DNA of 64,000 nucleotides, from NCBI RefSeq assembly GCF_040581485.1, contig NC_090129.1, positions 6,310,501-6,374,500 of the forward strand, in the 5' to 3' direction. The notes below the pieces were generated by a model. That model did not search any database. It was not told where the DNA came from and saw only the letters and a program-made list of their open reading frames with translations. The DNA is from Linepithema humile (lineage: Eukaryota > Arthropoda > Insecta > Hymenoptera > Formicidae). A program made the translations under genes and the position numbers. Of the stretch, positions 28,011 through 43,000 are shown piece after piece (position 1 is the stretch's first letter; each line of letters begins with the position of its first letter).

Positions 28011-31000
28011 TACGAGTATGCAAGATTCGTAACTGTCAGCGTATTAAATTGCAAGGATAAACGACGGAGAAAGATATTTTTCTCGCCGTGTTGTTCTATT
28101 CTTTTTTATAAAAATGTAAACATAGGTAATTGCGATTCAAAAAAAAAGATTTGATATAAATCTGTAATTCGATTATTGGATAGGTTTTCGATCTTTCGCG
28201 TATTTCGCTTTGGTATGACGCGCATAAATAAATCCCAAAGCATAAGCCACATTTGATCTTCGATTTCCACATGAGGATGGAGCACCACGCAGCGCACCAC
28301 TCGATCAAATTTCATTCCGCGATATATCCATTCAAAGAAATTGCTCCTGCATTATCCTTGCTTCGCAGCCGTATAAAAAAGTCGCAATACAGCTATTTTG
28401 GTAGCCAATTCTGACGAGAGATCGTGAGAGATACTTTCCGGCCTAGCTCTCTCGATCGCATCACTCTTCATTTATTTCTCTTTCTTTTTCTCTTCTCTCT
28501 TCGCTCTCCAATCCCGTATTTTCGTTTGTATGAGACAGGAAAATCCCTAAATTTATTTTAAGCGAGAATGCTGATCGAGTTCGTGCGCGTGCGTTTCGGT
28601 CATCCTTGAATTTCCATCTCGCGCCTCTGCGCTATGCCGCCTCTATGTTGCATTTCCAATCGGTCGTGTGGGAAATTCAATGTGATCCTGCGGGAATGGA
28701 GCGCTTAAATGTGTCTGCATAGGTAATACGGAAACAGGAATCGCGCGCCGTTAACCACCCTCGCCTCGCTATCGTTTTCCCTCTCTCTCGGTCTCTGCCT
28801 CTATCTCTATCTTCTCTGTTCTCTTTTAAGGCTCAATTAAGATTTCTGTGCCCCTGCGAATAACGAGGAGGAAATTGTCGACAGCGATGTTCCCCGTTCA
28901 TCGTCAAAATCGCGGTTAATGTGGATGCTGCCGGAAAGAATCGGAGATACTCGTTCTATTGATGATTAAACTTGCAGCGCTACATCAATTTTTTGCTTAT
29001 TCATTCTTGCAAACTGCAAAATTTTACATACGCTTGATAAGACAAATGTGAAAAGAGAAACGTAAAAAATGTTCAAAACAATTAAATTTATAATTTTTTC
29101 TTTAAAAAAAAAATTAAATAATAATCAGCATTGTTTGCCAAATAATTCCGATGTTGCGATCAAGTTTTGATTTCGTTTTGTTAAAATAATAATCTAATAA
29201 TTTATTAGGTAGCAATATTTTGCACTTAATATATAGAAATTGAAAATAAAAAGTGGCAAGTAACGCGTTAATGCAAATAAGCAATATTTCACCGCTGGCA
29301 AACTTGAGATATCCGCGAAAAATTCACGTTACTGCGGGTCTCATCGCTGTGGTGCATTATGCACTATCATGGTAGCGTCGGGTTAATATCCAGCCGCTGT
29401 GGCGAACTGATGGACCGACCTCCCCTCCGGCCCATCGCCCCGTTGCATCGCGCAGTGCGGCGTTGCAGCCGCACCGCCGGGTGCAACGTCCTTGCCGATG
29501 GAAATTGTTCCACTTTACGGTCGTGCCGTCGAAGAACTTGCCGCCGCGCCGGAATGCACCAGCGAGTGGCAATGCGCCCTCAACTTTCCCCTTCCACTTG
29601 AAATAAGAAAACAATGCGATCTTCGCCGTTGCGTTTCCAGCAAATCGCGAATAATAAATACGCGAACGTGATTTTGCGTCGCAGCGGGAGTCCACGCTTG
29701 TTCCGTCGCTATTTGCATGGACGCGAGATATACGCGTGATTTATTGCGAAACATCATGCGAGAAACGACTGTCGTATTTTGGCTTCTGGAGGAGACCCTG
29801 AAGAATTTTGTATAAACCTGTATAGTGTATGAGGCTCTCTATGCCGAGAGAAAAATAATGTATACTGACTGCGCATTTTTCTGGCGTGCTCCTTCGCAAA
29901 CACAGGTGCGAGGTGTATCCTTGGAAATGTGACCGACGTTATACTGTATAAGATATCGCACGGTCGTGAACGCGGCCGCCAAGATTTTGATCGAGTCGTA
30001 AAGGGGCTGCAATCACACGCGGTAATTGAGCATCGCGGCCACTCCGATGAAAATTTATCATCCGACTATTGAATTCGCCCGGCGCGAGAATCTCCCGTCC
30101 GCCTATATTGCATTTCCCGACATCGTTCCGGCCTTCTTTTAAAGCGCACCATTTCCTGTTTTCTAAATTATTGCTCGCAATCTCTTCGGCCGTTCCCTTT
30201 CCGTGAATGCGCGCCCGGTTCGCGTTTCCCCCCCGTCTCGCCCCTCCTCGCCGCCCCCGCCGTATTGAATCGCAAACAATGATTTTCCTCACGTAGCTGC
30301 ATCTCCGGGCATACAATGCGAGAAATTGCAGTGATTGCCAGCTTTGTACTTTGACCGCTTTTCCGTCCGCCTTAACGAGGAGACCGGTCGGAAAGAAGAG
30401 AGATTTCCGCGAACACACGCGACGGTTCGCATTAAAGCGCTGGTACGCGACCAGAAAGAAGTATTCGACCCATCTTCAGCGAAACGTTCGCCATTTTACT
30501 TGATGGCACGTAACTCATGATTAAAATGAGCAGCACACGTGCTGATTTACTTTATATTTTGCAGCAAACATTTCTTCCAACAGACAATTTAAAATATATT
30601 GAATACTCTTTATACAAAATCTTTTTAAATCTTTTCAGACATTTCTACATTCAATATTTATTAATATTGATAGTAATAGTAATCAAAAACATGCAGAAAA
30701 AAATAGATATATATCTGAAACAGAGTGTTCCAGATCAGTCGTATCACTTGCTGATTCCAAATTCCTAATTGAAATTATTTGGAGGCGAAAATCTTTATAC
30801 TAAATTGTCGAGGATATATTTTAGTATAAAGAATTTCGTCTCTAAATGATCTCAGGAATATCAGGGTGATACGGTTGGTCTAGGACACCCTGTATATATC
30901 GATTTATAAGAAAGATTGATTTGCTTCAATATATGTCAAATGAAGCCAATTCCGGCTTCCAATACCTGTCTATTTAAAAAATAATTAACGACTGCCCACA

Positions 31001-34000
31001 TGAACCGAGTTATTTTATTTTTTCTTTCTTCTCTAAATGGATTATTTACCATTTAGTGTTCAGTGAATGGTGGCTCATTGATTGATTTCAAAACTTGATA
31101 ACACGTACAACGAAAAAAAAAAATTGGATATCAATTTTAACCGCAACCAATGAAATTAAATGCGTTTGAAATTTACAACTACCAAATTCATTACAAATAA
31201 AGTAGCAAACAAGCTGCATCTGAGTAATTGGCTTTTTTATTGAAATAAAACAAAATACTTTCCGAAGATCCGCTTTCGACAGACTTTTTTTATCGTGGCT
31301 TTAATTACATTGTTCTGTGACATTTGACTTGAAGAAAACTCGTTTCTTACGTCTACATCTTTAATTAAGAAAAGATTAGAGGAGTCTGCATCTCTTGTGT
31401 CGACCATAATTTTTGAAAGTTTGTTTTGCTTTAATTAAGATTGGATAAAAAGTCCAAGAACGAAGAAAGACCATTCTTAATGATTAATACGATGTGATAA
31501 TTATATATAACTAATTTGTCACGCTCAATTGACTGCCATTATATTTCTCGAGAAGAGATACGCCGACACGTGAATTTATCTTCCACGTCGTCGCAGGCAC
31601 TCGAGCACACCGATCAAAATCATTTGTGGGAGAGATGAGGGAGATACGGTTCGGAGCTGGGCATCGTCGTCACGCCTTACTCAAGTCCCTTTCCGGGAAT
31701 TACGCGGTCGGTTCGTGGGTGTCTGTCATCGGTGGCGAGGGCGCGCGCACACATCGTCGGTACGTCCATCAACCAGACGCGGTTGACCGCCGAAAGCAAA
31801 CCGTTTCGTACTCGGCCGGGCGATTCCGAACTCGGGAGATCCGCGGTGTCACACGGGCTTCGATCGGCCGTCAACATCGTTCAATTTTCCGTAATGGGTC
31901 CTGGCGTCGAGCGCTCCCACGTCGCAGCACGTTGCCCGCCGATTACGTACCCACGCTCGGAACTACTATGCGATTTTGCCTCCCTTCGTCCGGTTCGGCG
32001 GCTACCAGCAATTTCGCTCCTTTCGTTTGCAACCGGCACGGTTGTTACCTAATTGAACGTCGATACAATCGATCACGTTTAAACGTGTGAAATTTCAGTA
32101 CAATTAACCTTTTGCTCGTAACATGATCCTTTTTTTGAGAATCGCATGGAGTATCGAATATATTGGTTTGCCAAATTGCTGCATTAACCTTCCTGCATTA
32201 GTGTTTGCAAAAAAACAATCATCAAAAATTCGGTTCCAATTTCAAATTCTCTGAAATCTCAAATTCTCTCGCGTAATAAGTAAAAATAATCCAACATCGA
32301 GAAGAAAAAATATCTTTTAGCAAGAAAAATATTTTGAACATATTTTTAAACATTTGTTGTTTGAAAAGAGTTAAAACTAGAGACATGAATATTTTTTCCT
32401 TTCATTTTTTGCTTTTAAAAGTTTTTTGCGTGATGCTTTTTTCACTTTTTTAGATGATGAGTCTTTTAATACTTGCGCTTTCAGTATTCCAGTAATTAAT
32501 ATTCATATCAGAGGTAACATAGAACGTTTCATGGCACGCAATAACGTTTCAGCTCCTCGTCTAATAGCGGCGTTTTTTGTAGATATCCTGAATTACCTGT
32601 CTCCTTAGCGTGTAATGAACGGCTACGATTAAAGTGCGGAATGCGATTGTGTGGTAGCTACGATTGTAGAACGTGAACGACAAGAAGGGCTATCACGTTT
32701 CCTTCATGTAAGTTCGTCCAGACAAATGACGATATTCTTCTCTTTCGCGAGATTCGTAGCCCAAGTGTACATTGCCATAAAAACTTTTATTACGGCAAAA
32801 ACCAGTTCATGTGCCTGGTTTTTAGACGTCGCCTCGAGCATTGTCTCGTGTACTTCTTACATCTCCAAAATGTCATTAATCTAACTCAATCCGGCGGTGC
32901 ATTTTCTCTCATGCTTCGATAATTACACAATACAGAACACGACACGTGGATTAAGAAAATTTCTTGTCGAGTGCATTTTGCAATTCACTTCAACAATGAT
33001 TAAAATACCTTGACTAAACAATTACAATTTATTATGTTAATATAAATATATATATATTGTACATTATTGCTTAAAAACTTAGATACATTTATTTTATTAA
33101 AAATGTGGATATTTACGTATAAACGTGCAATATTTGCATAAACTAAAATTAAAATTACCGTAATTGAACTGTCTCTTTGCAAAAGAACAAGTAATAATAT
33201 TCAAAAATTAATCATCAGAACGCGAAAATTATTTATAGGTTGTATGCAGATGATTAAATCGCAGACAGAAGAATTTTTTTGTAAAAGGACAGTTTACTTA
33301 ACTCTACTTGCAGACATTATAAATATTTGCAATTTCTCATTTTAATCATAAACAACACTTAGATAATGTACGTTTATTTCAGTCGCGTATATTGCAATCT
33401 TATCAGTAACAAATGCATCGCGCTTTAACAATATAAGCAATTTAATTTCCATGTCGCGTCGAAAGCGAGCGATCTAAATTGCACGCAGAATCATCGCTCC
33501 ATCTGACAAAGTCCCTCTAAAGCCATCCGCTCCGTCTCTCTCACGGTCGAGAATGCGGAGATAGACCAAAGCCATTTCTGAGTCTACTGGAACGTACCAG
33601 AACAAACAGAGTGGAACTTCCCTCGATTATCACGGAATTTCAATAGCCGGTTTCCGTTCTCGGGCGACCGACACCTATGTATTTCCGCACCGGAGATCAT
33701 CCTAATGCATTTGATTGGCGTGGTACAGCGCAAACGATTTACAGAATCGTTACATGCCAGCGTCGTTGCGCGTATCGATGCCAACCTGTTCCCCACGATT
33801 TCTTCTTCCGACACGAATTTTCTGCGAGGAAAGTGTTTGGCGCGAGAGCGTCGTACCTTGGTATCGTTTGTTGCGCGACGTTCCTCGTTCGGGAAGACGG
33901 ATGCGCCGGGTGCGCGTCGTCAGCATCGATCATGAAATTCATCTTGCGATTTCCCGCGGGGCGTTCCGCGAGATTACCGGAATTTCTCGTTTTCCCCGGT

Positions 34001-37000
34001 TCGCTTTCTCCCGCCGTGTCTCCCGATAGTGCCATCTCAGGTTTCCGAAAATAATTCGTCGAAACGAAACGACCGACGAGCAGAGGGAAAAGGTTCTTTT
34101 CCGGTCCGTGGTTTAACAATTCCCCAGTGAATTCGTCGAAATTCGCGTTGTTTACCGTTTGCAAACGGATGTGCGGAGATGTCAGTCGTTTCGCCGATTT
34201 TCACCGACGTTTTCTGTCTCAATGTAATTGATATATAGAACGGAGTGTATGTAGCGTCGACATTTTGCGTTAGTTAAACAATTAACATTCATTTCTTATT
34301 TATCGGAGAAAATGCTCCAAATACCGAAAAATTTATTAGACACAAAATGGGCGCGCTTATTTTTATCTACCAATGGCGATCTTTCGATACCATAAAACCG
34401 GCCGCTGCTGCTGATGTTATAAATTGAAAAGCATAAAATAACAAACGATGTGCAAAGTTGGTAGAGTGCAAAGCATTGTCGAGCGAGATTAGTATCAAAA
34501 TGATCGCCAGGATGCTCGCGGCGTTAATTTTCGGTTTAGATGCAGAACATTGAAGCTATTAAAAATGTTGAATAATTTAATATCAAAAAATATAACGCGC
34601 GCAACTCCATAAGTTTTAATTATAACTAACAATAAAATGTAAAATAATATTTATTTGTTATTCTAGTATTTTATTCATAAAAAAATTTTTTAAATCTCTG
34701 GATTATTAATTGTGTGTGTGGCTCGGCACGATTTTCCTTCTTGGCGTTTTGTGGAACATTTTGCTCATACGTATACCTGCACGTCGTTCATTTCACGATT
34801 TCGTCAGTCAATGACCAAAATCGCAATACAGTATCAATAGCAATATCAATAACTCCCACCAGCGCGTCGCTAATCGCGGCCAGTCTATTTATAGCTATTC
34901 ACCCTCTCGATAAATCGATCGGTTCGCAAGTGACCGCACACCTGCATACACGCATACAACAGCGCTCGCTCACCCGCTATCTCTTTCCCGTTGTCGTTTC
35001 AGCGTCCGCCTCGCCTCGAGAAACCGAATTTCTCTGAATCTAATGGTCCATCGGACTTAAGTGCCAACCAAGTCTGCGCGCAGGCGTTCCCCCCTCGCGT
35101 CCCCTGGACTCCCCGGCGACTACCCTCTCTCCATTCTTTGGGTCAGGAGGATGAATGAGTCGAGCACACGCCGGGGATGTCACCAGCTTTCCACTCCTCT
35201 CGCGCTTATTCTCCCTCCCGCCGCCTCGTCCCGTCTCTCCGCGCAGACTACTCGTGCGCGCCGCCCCTCCCACGGCTAAAAATAGCCAGATCCACTGACG
35301 TCATCGATCTGTCGTCCCCGTCGTCGGACGAAATTATTCCCGGAGCCGACCGGGGCGGACGCGCGAGCGACGATCTCGCCGGCCGGGCAAGTATTGTCAG
35401 TCGCCGCGACTGAGAATGCCCCGTTGCATTAATAACACGTGGTGCGGCACGTTTCCGCACGATCGTCCACCCCGTTGCTGATTCTCGCGTCGCGTATGCT
35501 TGATGCATTAAATGGATGAAAATCGCGGGCGTCTCGATCAATATAATGCCGTTTGTGTTTGGAGGGTCGCAGGCGTTGCAGAATTTCGGCGGACTTCTAT
35601 TTCCGCGGTTAAATCCTGATATGCTCTTGTCGATATTTGACCTTTCACCCGCTTCAGTCATCGCTCAAAGTTTTACCGAGATTGAACATGGGGAAACGAA
35701 TCCGAAATTCATTTGGAGGTCGGCCATGTGCCGGGCGGAAACCGTTCTTTATGGTCAGCGACCCCGACGGCGTCGTCCACATCGGCGATTCCGGCGACGT
35801 TCCACGGAAGAGCGAGATTGCGCTCCTTTGTTTTATGAATGGCGATACATCGCGCCGTAGCCGGTGCCAGTCGTGTCGGGTTATTCAGAATTCCTTCACC
35901 GCGTTCATTCGCTCTCATTCGCAAAGGGTTTTAGCCGTGCGTCGCTGTCGCTTACCGCCTTGCATGATTAAGTCGCTCGTTTATATTTCTCTGTGAGCGG
36001 GACAAAAGCTGCTACTCAGTAACTCGATCTGTCACTCGCATCTCTTTGCCGACTCAAGTCTTGCCTTGATATATTGTTGATTCTTTATTCTTTTTCGTTT
36101 GCATTGTACGGCACATTAAACAATATTATTGTTAGTTTATTTTGTATAAATTTCTGAATTTATTTTTATTATATTAAATTTGTTATTTAACTCGTAGTAA
36201 AATTCTTTTAATTAGTAGCACAAATTGTATTAAAAATCGAGAACATTATGAAAAATACATTTTAAATAAATTGCATATTTTTAACGATTTTAAACAATAT
36301 TTATTTCTACAAACTTTGCCACTTTGTTTATTAGAATATAAACAATTTTTATAACGGCGTATTGCTTTGGAAACGTTATTGACAAACGTCACCTGACGCT
36401 TTTTCGCATACTGCAGCGAAACGCCACGTTGCGCGAACGCGACTCCATCGACCGCGGAATTTCCCGATTCCGGTGCAAAAGTTGGTAAATGAAAACCGCG
36501 ACCGAGGTTCCGGTGCGATTGAAGGCCGCCGTAAACGAGCCGCGTCCGCGCCTACGTGTCCCCGCGTCCTCTGCGGTCTGCGAATTCGCACGCTTTGTTG
36601 AACGGGCGTACGTACGGCCGATCGACGCGCGGAATTCGCGCGTATCCGTCGACGGGATCCAGCGGCGTCGGCAATTTCGGTCCGAGAGATCGATGCCGAG
36701 AGCGAATAACGGCGATTCGAGAGAGGTGAGATTAAACAGTTCGCGGCTGTGCGCGACGGTAACTACGGGCTCTAACAATCCCCCTGAATGTTGCTCGTTA
36801 CATATCTAGTTAATGTACGTATGTAATCGCTTGCGATGTGTGCCTCGCGGTCCGATCACTGGCGTTAGCAGGATCCGGTGCAAACGTCATGTACGGACCG
36901 GTTAATTTTGTGAATTGCCTATTGCGCTTCAGCGTATACATTAGGTGATTGCTTCTTCAAATACGCGTACAAATACTTTAGTGGGTATCCTATTTTTAAT

Positions 37001-40000
37001 TCAAGCGATTTCTTCTTGCTGTATTAATTTTCTTTAAACAATTACAGAATTGTTTAGAAAAGTTATTTCTTGATGATTTTCAATAATGTGTAAAGCTAGG
37101 ATGCTTTTGCCTTTTCCATGATTTGATCATAATCATAATTTTCACTTTTTATATCTTTGTAATATCAAACTATTAGAACAAATGTAACGCAAGTTCGGAA
37201 AATTATTGTCAAATGAAATTGACGCTTGCAATTTTTGCTAGTACTGCTTTATTTTTCTTTTTTTTCAATTTAACCAAAATATATTTTAGAGAAGACTTCC
37301 TAAATATTTCTGCGATATGAAATATTCAATGGAAAAATTGCATCAATGTTTGCGATTCTTTATAACACTGCTTTTTTTTTGCAATTTAACTGAAGCAGAT
37401 TTTCAGGAAAAACTCTCTTTTTATATTAGAAAATATTCCAAGAAATAACACACAAACATTTGTACAAAGTATAGCATTTCTTTATCATAATGACACACGC
37501 GGCGACGCCCAAGATCCTTCCTCGTGAAGAACGCAAATGTATTCGCGCGGGAGAATGAAGGAGATAGAACACGGGAGGCAAATGGGACTGTCGCGAAGTT
37601 GCACGACGGCGCATTCGTTATACAATGAAATCATGCAATCATCGTTGAAATTGCGCGGAACAAAGCACCGGTGCGTTTGAGCGCGTTTCTCCCTCTCCGC
37701 GAAAGTCAGGTCAACTCTCAGAATCCGCGGTTAATTTGTAACACGAGAGAATCTGTTTGGAAGTTCTCCTTCGCGACTCGCTCCCTCGATGTCGTTCGAC
37801 GTCAACGTTTCGCTCTACTTCGCCCATCCTGTTATCTTCATTCAAAACTGTTCCGCTGAATTATTCACGTCGCGTTTCCTTTCGTCACGTGGTTATATTG
37901 GTCAGCGCGAACAACACGAGACGCCGACAGCTATAACACGTCATGCATGAATAAAAGAGTGTTTAAAATTGTGCGAGACACTGATCGGACTTGTTTAGCA
38001 TCGCCGATGTTTATTAAGCGAAATATTAAATACTTGAAAAAGATAGTTTTTTTTTAGTTAATACATTATTAGCAATATCGATGTCTGTTAAGTAAAGTCT
38101 GTTAAATTAAGTGTCTTTATTAAAAGGATAATTTTCTTCTTCTTTATTAAATTATATCGCAGTTGATCAATTTTGCTCGAAAAGGAAGAGAATGTTTTTT
38201 CGACTTTCTTTTACATCGGTAAATTAAAATTGCTACAAACGAGTAGCCGTTCGAACAAAATGAACCGTACGGTTCCAGAAGTGCTGGGAGAAAATCCGCA
38301 ACAGAGTGGGAAATCCTGAAGGATTTGAATAAAAAAATGAGAAAGTCGCAGCAGCAAGCGAAACGTGTCTCGAAAGATACCGAGAACCTAATGATCACTC
38401 GGTCCGCGGCCAAACGAATTTCTCTGGTCGCGATTAAATAAACTCTCACATCTCCGGAACGATGTTCAGCTTGGCACGTCAGCTTGGTGCATGCCACCGT
38501 TCCTTTTTCTACTCGATAATCAAAGGCCTTCCGCCCCCGCAGTTCCATGGACAAAGTGAGCACGTACTCCGCAGGGGCGCGCGATAGGTATCCCCGAGAG
38601 TTCCTTTTACCGGTTCTTCCACCGCACAGGAGAGGGTTAGTTTTAAAAGTGAGAAGAAAAACTGCGCACGTTGAGGAAAATTTCAAACAAATTATTGGTT
38701 GACTTGATATGAGCAAGTATTCAGTGAAATTAACTAAATATATGATAATTATGATTATTTTATATATTTACATATCATTCAAAATATATCGGACATTTGA
38801 ATAATATATAATATTTGGACTTTATGTATTTATATAATATTTGGTTAAAATACACACAAATGTTAAATTATTCGGATAATTTTGACTGCAGTCGTGCGAA
38901 GAGTCGCTCGAAACGTGACTTGGGATTAGAGAATAAAAATTTCGTTTCAACACAAGCGCCAAAGGGCTTGAAAAAGCGCGGGCACGATTTCGAAGGAGGG
39001 AAACGCGAATAAAATTCATTTTGCGCGACCGATAAGGCTGAATTGAAAATTCAAATCCATTCAGTCGCGCTGAAAGAAGCGGATTAAGGTACAACGCGGT
39101 GCGATCGTACGTACCGCCGGATTATTTCACTGGAGGCGCGGAGTAACTCGAATCCGCCTGGAAAAGATCCGGCACGTGAATTCTTGTCCGAATTCTACGA
39201 GAAATCCGCGCGAAGAAGATTTATACGCTCGCGCAATCCGGCGCTTCCGATAACGCGCTGAACACGGCAGTTAACGAGCTCGGGTATATTGCACGATGTC
39301 TATTAACGCTGTATCGGCGAATAGGATCGAGACGCAAAGCACGATACCGCGATTTAGAAGGTAGATTGCACGAGATATCATTTTTCAACGTCTCAAATTT
39401 GAGAGCATAACAGAAAAACAGCGCGAATACATAAAATACAAGAAGACTTTTTAGACGGGAAAGCAATTTATTATTTTTAATATACTTTAATAGTTATATG
39501 TATTTATATATTTATAGGTAGACAGATTTTTCGATAATTACTTTTTTATTTTATATATAGTTATTGGGAAAGTTTTCTAACGCAAAAGAATTTGGAAATA
39601 CAAGCATAATAAGTTTATTGGGTGAGACTTTACTAAATTGATTCATTTTTAAACACGCGTGTATATAATAATAAATAAAATTATCAAAGATTAATCAATT
39701 TTCCGCGAACTGCTCTTTTTACTGCTTGCTCCGGAGTTTTCTTTCCAATTAACGATCGTGATTAGCAGATGGTTGGCAGGATTAACACATTACGTCACGA
39801 TAGTGGCGTAAAGGAACGGCAATTATGGCTTTCTGGAGCAATCGCATCCAGTCTATTGGCATCGCTATTGGCAAACGCTGGAGGAAGCAAAGGGCCCTCT
39901 CGCTAATCTCGGAGTGCAGTTCGATATACCTTGATGCTGATCGCTTTAATGCCTAATTATGTATGCGTTTGCCCTCAGCGCGTGCTGGTATAATGAAGGA

Positions 40001-43000
40001 TTAGATTTTGTTCAGAGAAATCGCGCTATTGCAGTCTGATCCATCGGTAAGCGTTGATCCTTTAAATTATACGTTATAGCCCTTATCGGCGCGGCCGATC
40101 GATCGCGCCGAAAATTCACGGTGGCCAATTCATTACGGATTATTCCGCGGGACGTGTCTGTGTCTAACGCTGCCCCGCGTCTGACTATACTTAATCCTTA
40201 ACTACTGCGGCGACGTTCTCATATAGGAATCCATATTCAGAGACGGTCAGTGCGAATGAAAACAAATAGACGGGCGCTCTGATTTCTATAGAGGAAACAT
40301 TTTCTCTATTTTTAGCACACATTCAACTTTATTTTATTCTTAGCCGTATAATTAATTTTTAAATTAAAGTTTCGTTTATTACAGTCGTTAATTACAGTCT
40401 ATATTTTAAATGAAATATAAAATAAAATTTTAATTACTTTTATTACTAAAATTGCCGTGTTACGTATATGTATATTTATTATAATTATAAATATTTAATT
40501 AATATTATACATTGTGTTGTATATATGTTTTTTTATTATTATTGCTAAATATGGAACTATCAAACTCGTGATATTTTGTATGAGAAGAATCAATTTCAAG
40601 TTTCCGCAAACAAAGCGAAATAGGAATATTAAGCAGGATAATTGTGAAAATTCTAGAATCGCTCTATACTCCTTTATTCGTATATTGTTAGACACACGAA
40701 GGTATAATATAGTTTCGAGTTAAAAGCGACCTAACACCGCGTGATGTAGTTGGCTCGCCACGAGGCAAACGAATTATATGATGAACGGTTCGTTAGCTTG
40801 GCCACGGTTAATTGGCGAGGTAGTTACATAGATCGTCAGAATCGTTTAGACAACCGAATGATCAAATAATTGCTTTGACTATTTGCACTCGCGCGTCAGA
40901 TTCTCCCCAGATTTTACTATGTGAATTTAATCAACTGATCAGCGTTTGATCTTCAGGTAAAAGGGAACGATACAGAAGGAATCGTTAATCATTAATTTTC
41001 TAAAACCGATCAAGTCAATACTTTTTCAACTAAATTTTTGTTACTAATGTTTTTTATATTACACGTCGCAGTACATTTTGAATAGTAAATACATATCTCA
41101 GTTTTATTTAACATAACAATAAAATACGCAGGCAGCAAGGAAATGCGCTGAAAAATCCGAGAAACGGTGAAACCAAGGACTATTCAAATCGCGATCGCGA
41201 TCGGCGCGGCGAGCGAGATCCCTCTGATTTCCGCGGCAATCATTGATCCGGGCTCACATCAGCGGCGGTGAGTGCGGAAATTCGATCACGAAGTTGCCTT
41301 TAACGCCCCCGTGAAGGTGTTTTTCGCGCACGTGCGGGCGGCGGAAACAGGTGATAGCGAATGATGCGACGGTTCTGCGGTGCATACCATATCGCCAATG
41401 CAATTTCGAGTACGGATTTTGTGTCGCCTAGCTGCTCTCTCTTTCTCTCTCTCTCTCTCTTTCTCTCTCTCTCCTCTCGCGTTGTACTTTGGCTCGCAGC
41501 TTTGAACGTCACATTCCCTCGGTACGAGAACGCCGCCCGCGAGTGCGCGCTGCAAATGGATGGAATATCGTGGGATCCAATATCACCCTTTTACACTCGG
41601 TCCCTTTCTTTTGGCTTTACCGCGCCACCGTCCCTCCGCGCGCGCACGCCGCACTTTCCCATACATAGTCAAGAGAACCGGCTGTTACCGAATGTCGAGT
41701 GCGCGCGTGCGGCTAAAGCAGGTCCTTGGCAGCGAGCAAAGCGCTTCGCGCGCTAAATCACCTCACGTCTACCCAATTCGTCGTATTCATAAATAAAGCC
41801 CTTGGTGTATTACGGTCGCTCCGCTGGGTATACGCCGGGCTGCGGGACCGGTGCGATGGAGGGCGGCAGCGCGGGAATCGAAAGCCGTTTTCAGGCGAAA
41901 TAGCGGAGTTACGACACCACGGGGCGGCTATGTCAATTCTATTTGCGTTTGCTACGCGGACGCACGGGAGGCTGCCGTTGATTCAGCAGCGGAACCCATC
42001 GATCCGCTGCGTTAAAATTCACTTTCGGATGTGCCGTTACCGCCACCATCGTTACGCGAGCTTTGTGTAACGAAGCGAGTTATCACGTGGTCTTTAGATA
42101 TTTACACAGGTTTTACGCGGGGGGACAGGCGAAAGCATGCACGCGCGGGCTCCTTTGACGGAGTTACATCTCTGTGGAATTGTCAGAAAGCGGCAAATCT
42201 CTTCCTCGCTGTACAACAACGCTGTACAACAACGTTTCGCGATAAACGCGTGTGTTGTCGTCCCGCCACTCCTCCTCCTTGACACGAATAATCCCGAGCA
42301 AGAGGGATAACGCTCTCGCGACGGACGAGTGGGTAGAGCAAAAGGAACATCGCGGCGCAGCACTGCACATCACTGTACACGGCGAAGCAATTTAAATACT
42401 AATATTCGTGATAGGGCACGTTTCAATGTTACCGGATTAATAAAGGGCGTTCCCGTCCCGCGCGACACTGAATTACTGAAAGTTCCGGGCGAAACTTGAA
42501 ATTGCGCAACCCGGGAGAACCGAATAAATAGAAGTTGCCGGTGCGGATTAAGCGTCGTGTAATACGACGACGTGAGCTACCGTGAGCGACGAGCGGAGGA
42601 ATTATCTGCGTATGCATGTATGATCGGGGCGGGAAAGGAAGGGAATTAAGTTTACACAAAGAAAGGGAGGGCGGAGGGGGTAAATTCCTTAATCACGATC
42701 AATGGATCCGCGAGATTATTCGGCTAATGAAGGAACGCCGCGAAAAAATGCGCGCAAACTTTTCACGTTTCTTCCCCGTAAAGAACATTTGCCGAGCGTG
42801 GATTTAGTTCGCGGTAAGCCGGAAGAGACTTTCGGCCGAAACACTTTTTTCCCTGACACCATTTTTTTTCCTGACAAATGGGCGCACGTTTCTTTCCCTC
42901 GAAGGGATTTGCGGCGATTGTTTCGGCGGAGGGGAACGCGCGGACCCGCTTTTGCGGTGGCACAACCAGCGAAAATAACACGAAATTCGAGCCGCGAAAG

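Larger units (their letters stand above)
27301..34850. other. Large-intron sequence with alternating GC-rich and AT-rich blocks
   Basis: GC/CpG-rich blocks near 27.45-27.75, 28.4-28.9, 29.35-30.5, 31.6-32.05 and 33.5-34.2 kb carry open frames on several strands at once. This is expected from low stop-codon density, so none is called a gene. It contains the poly-T run and the MITE. Enhancer content is possible but not shown. Confidence 0.6.

Noticed and set aside
29939..30418. 159-codon minus-strand ORF with an Arg/Gly-rich run
   Set aside because: The RGRRGGARRGG run comes from a C-rich tract on the plus strand; no other coding evidence.
31626..32090. 154-codon plus-strand ORF
   Set aside because: Three frames are open over the same bases, and none shows a conserved motif.
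35516..35996. Overlapping plus-strand ORFs of 114 and 119 codons in the CpG patch
   Set aside because: Both frames and the opposite strand are open together; a segment such as PFFMVSDPDGVVHIGDSGD is suggestive but isolated, without splice context.
38147..38716. 189-codon minus-strand ORF
   Set aside because: Mixed hydrophobic and Arg-rich segments without any family motif; no exon-like boundaries.
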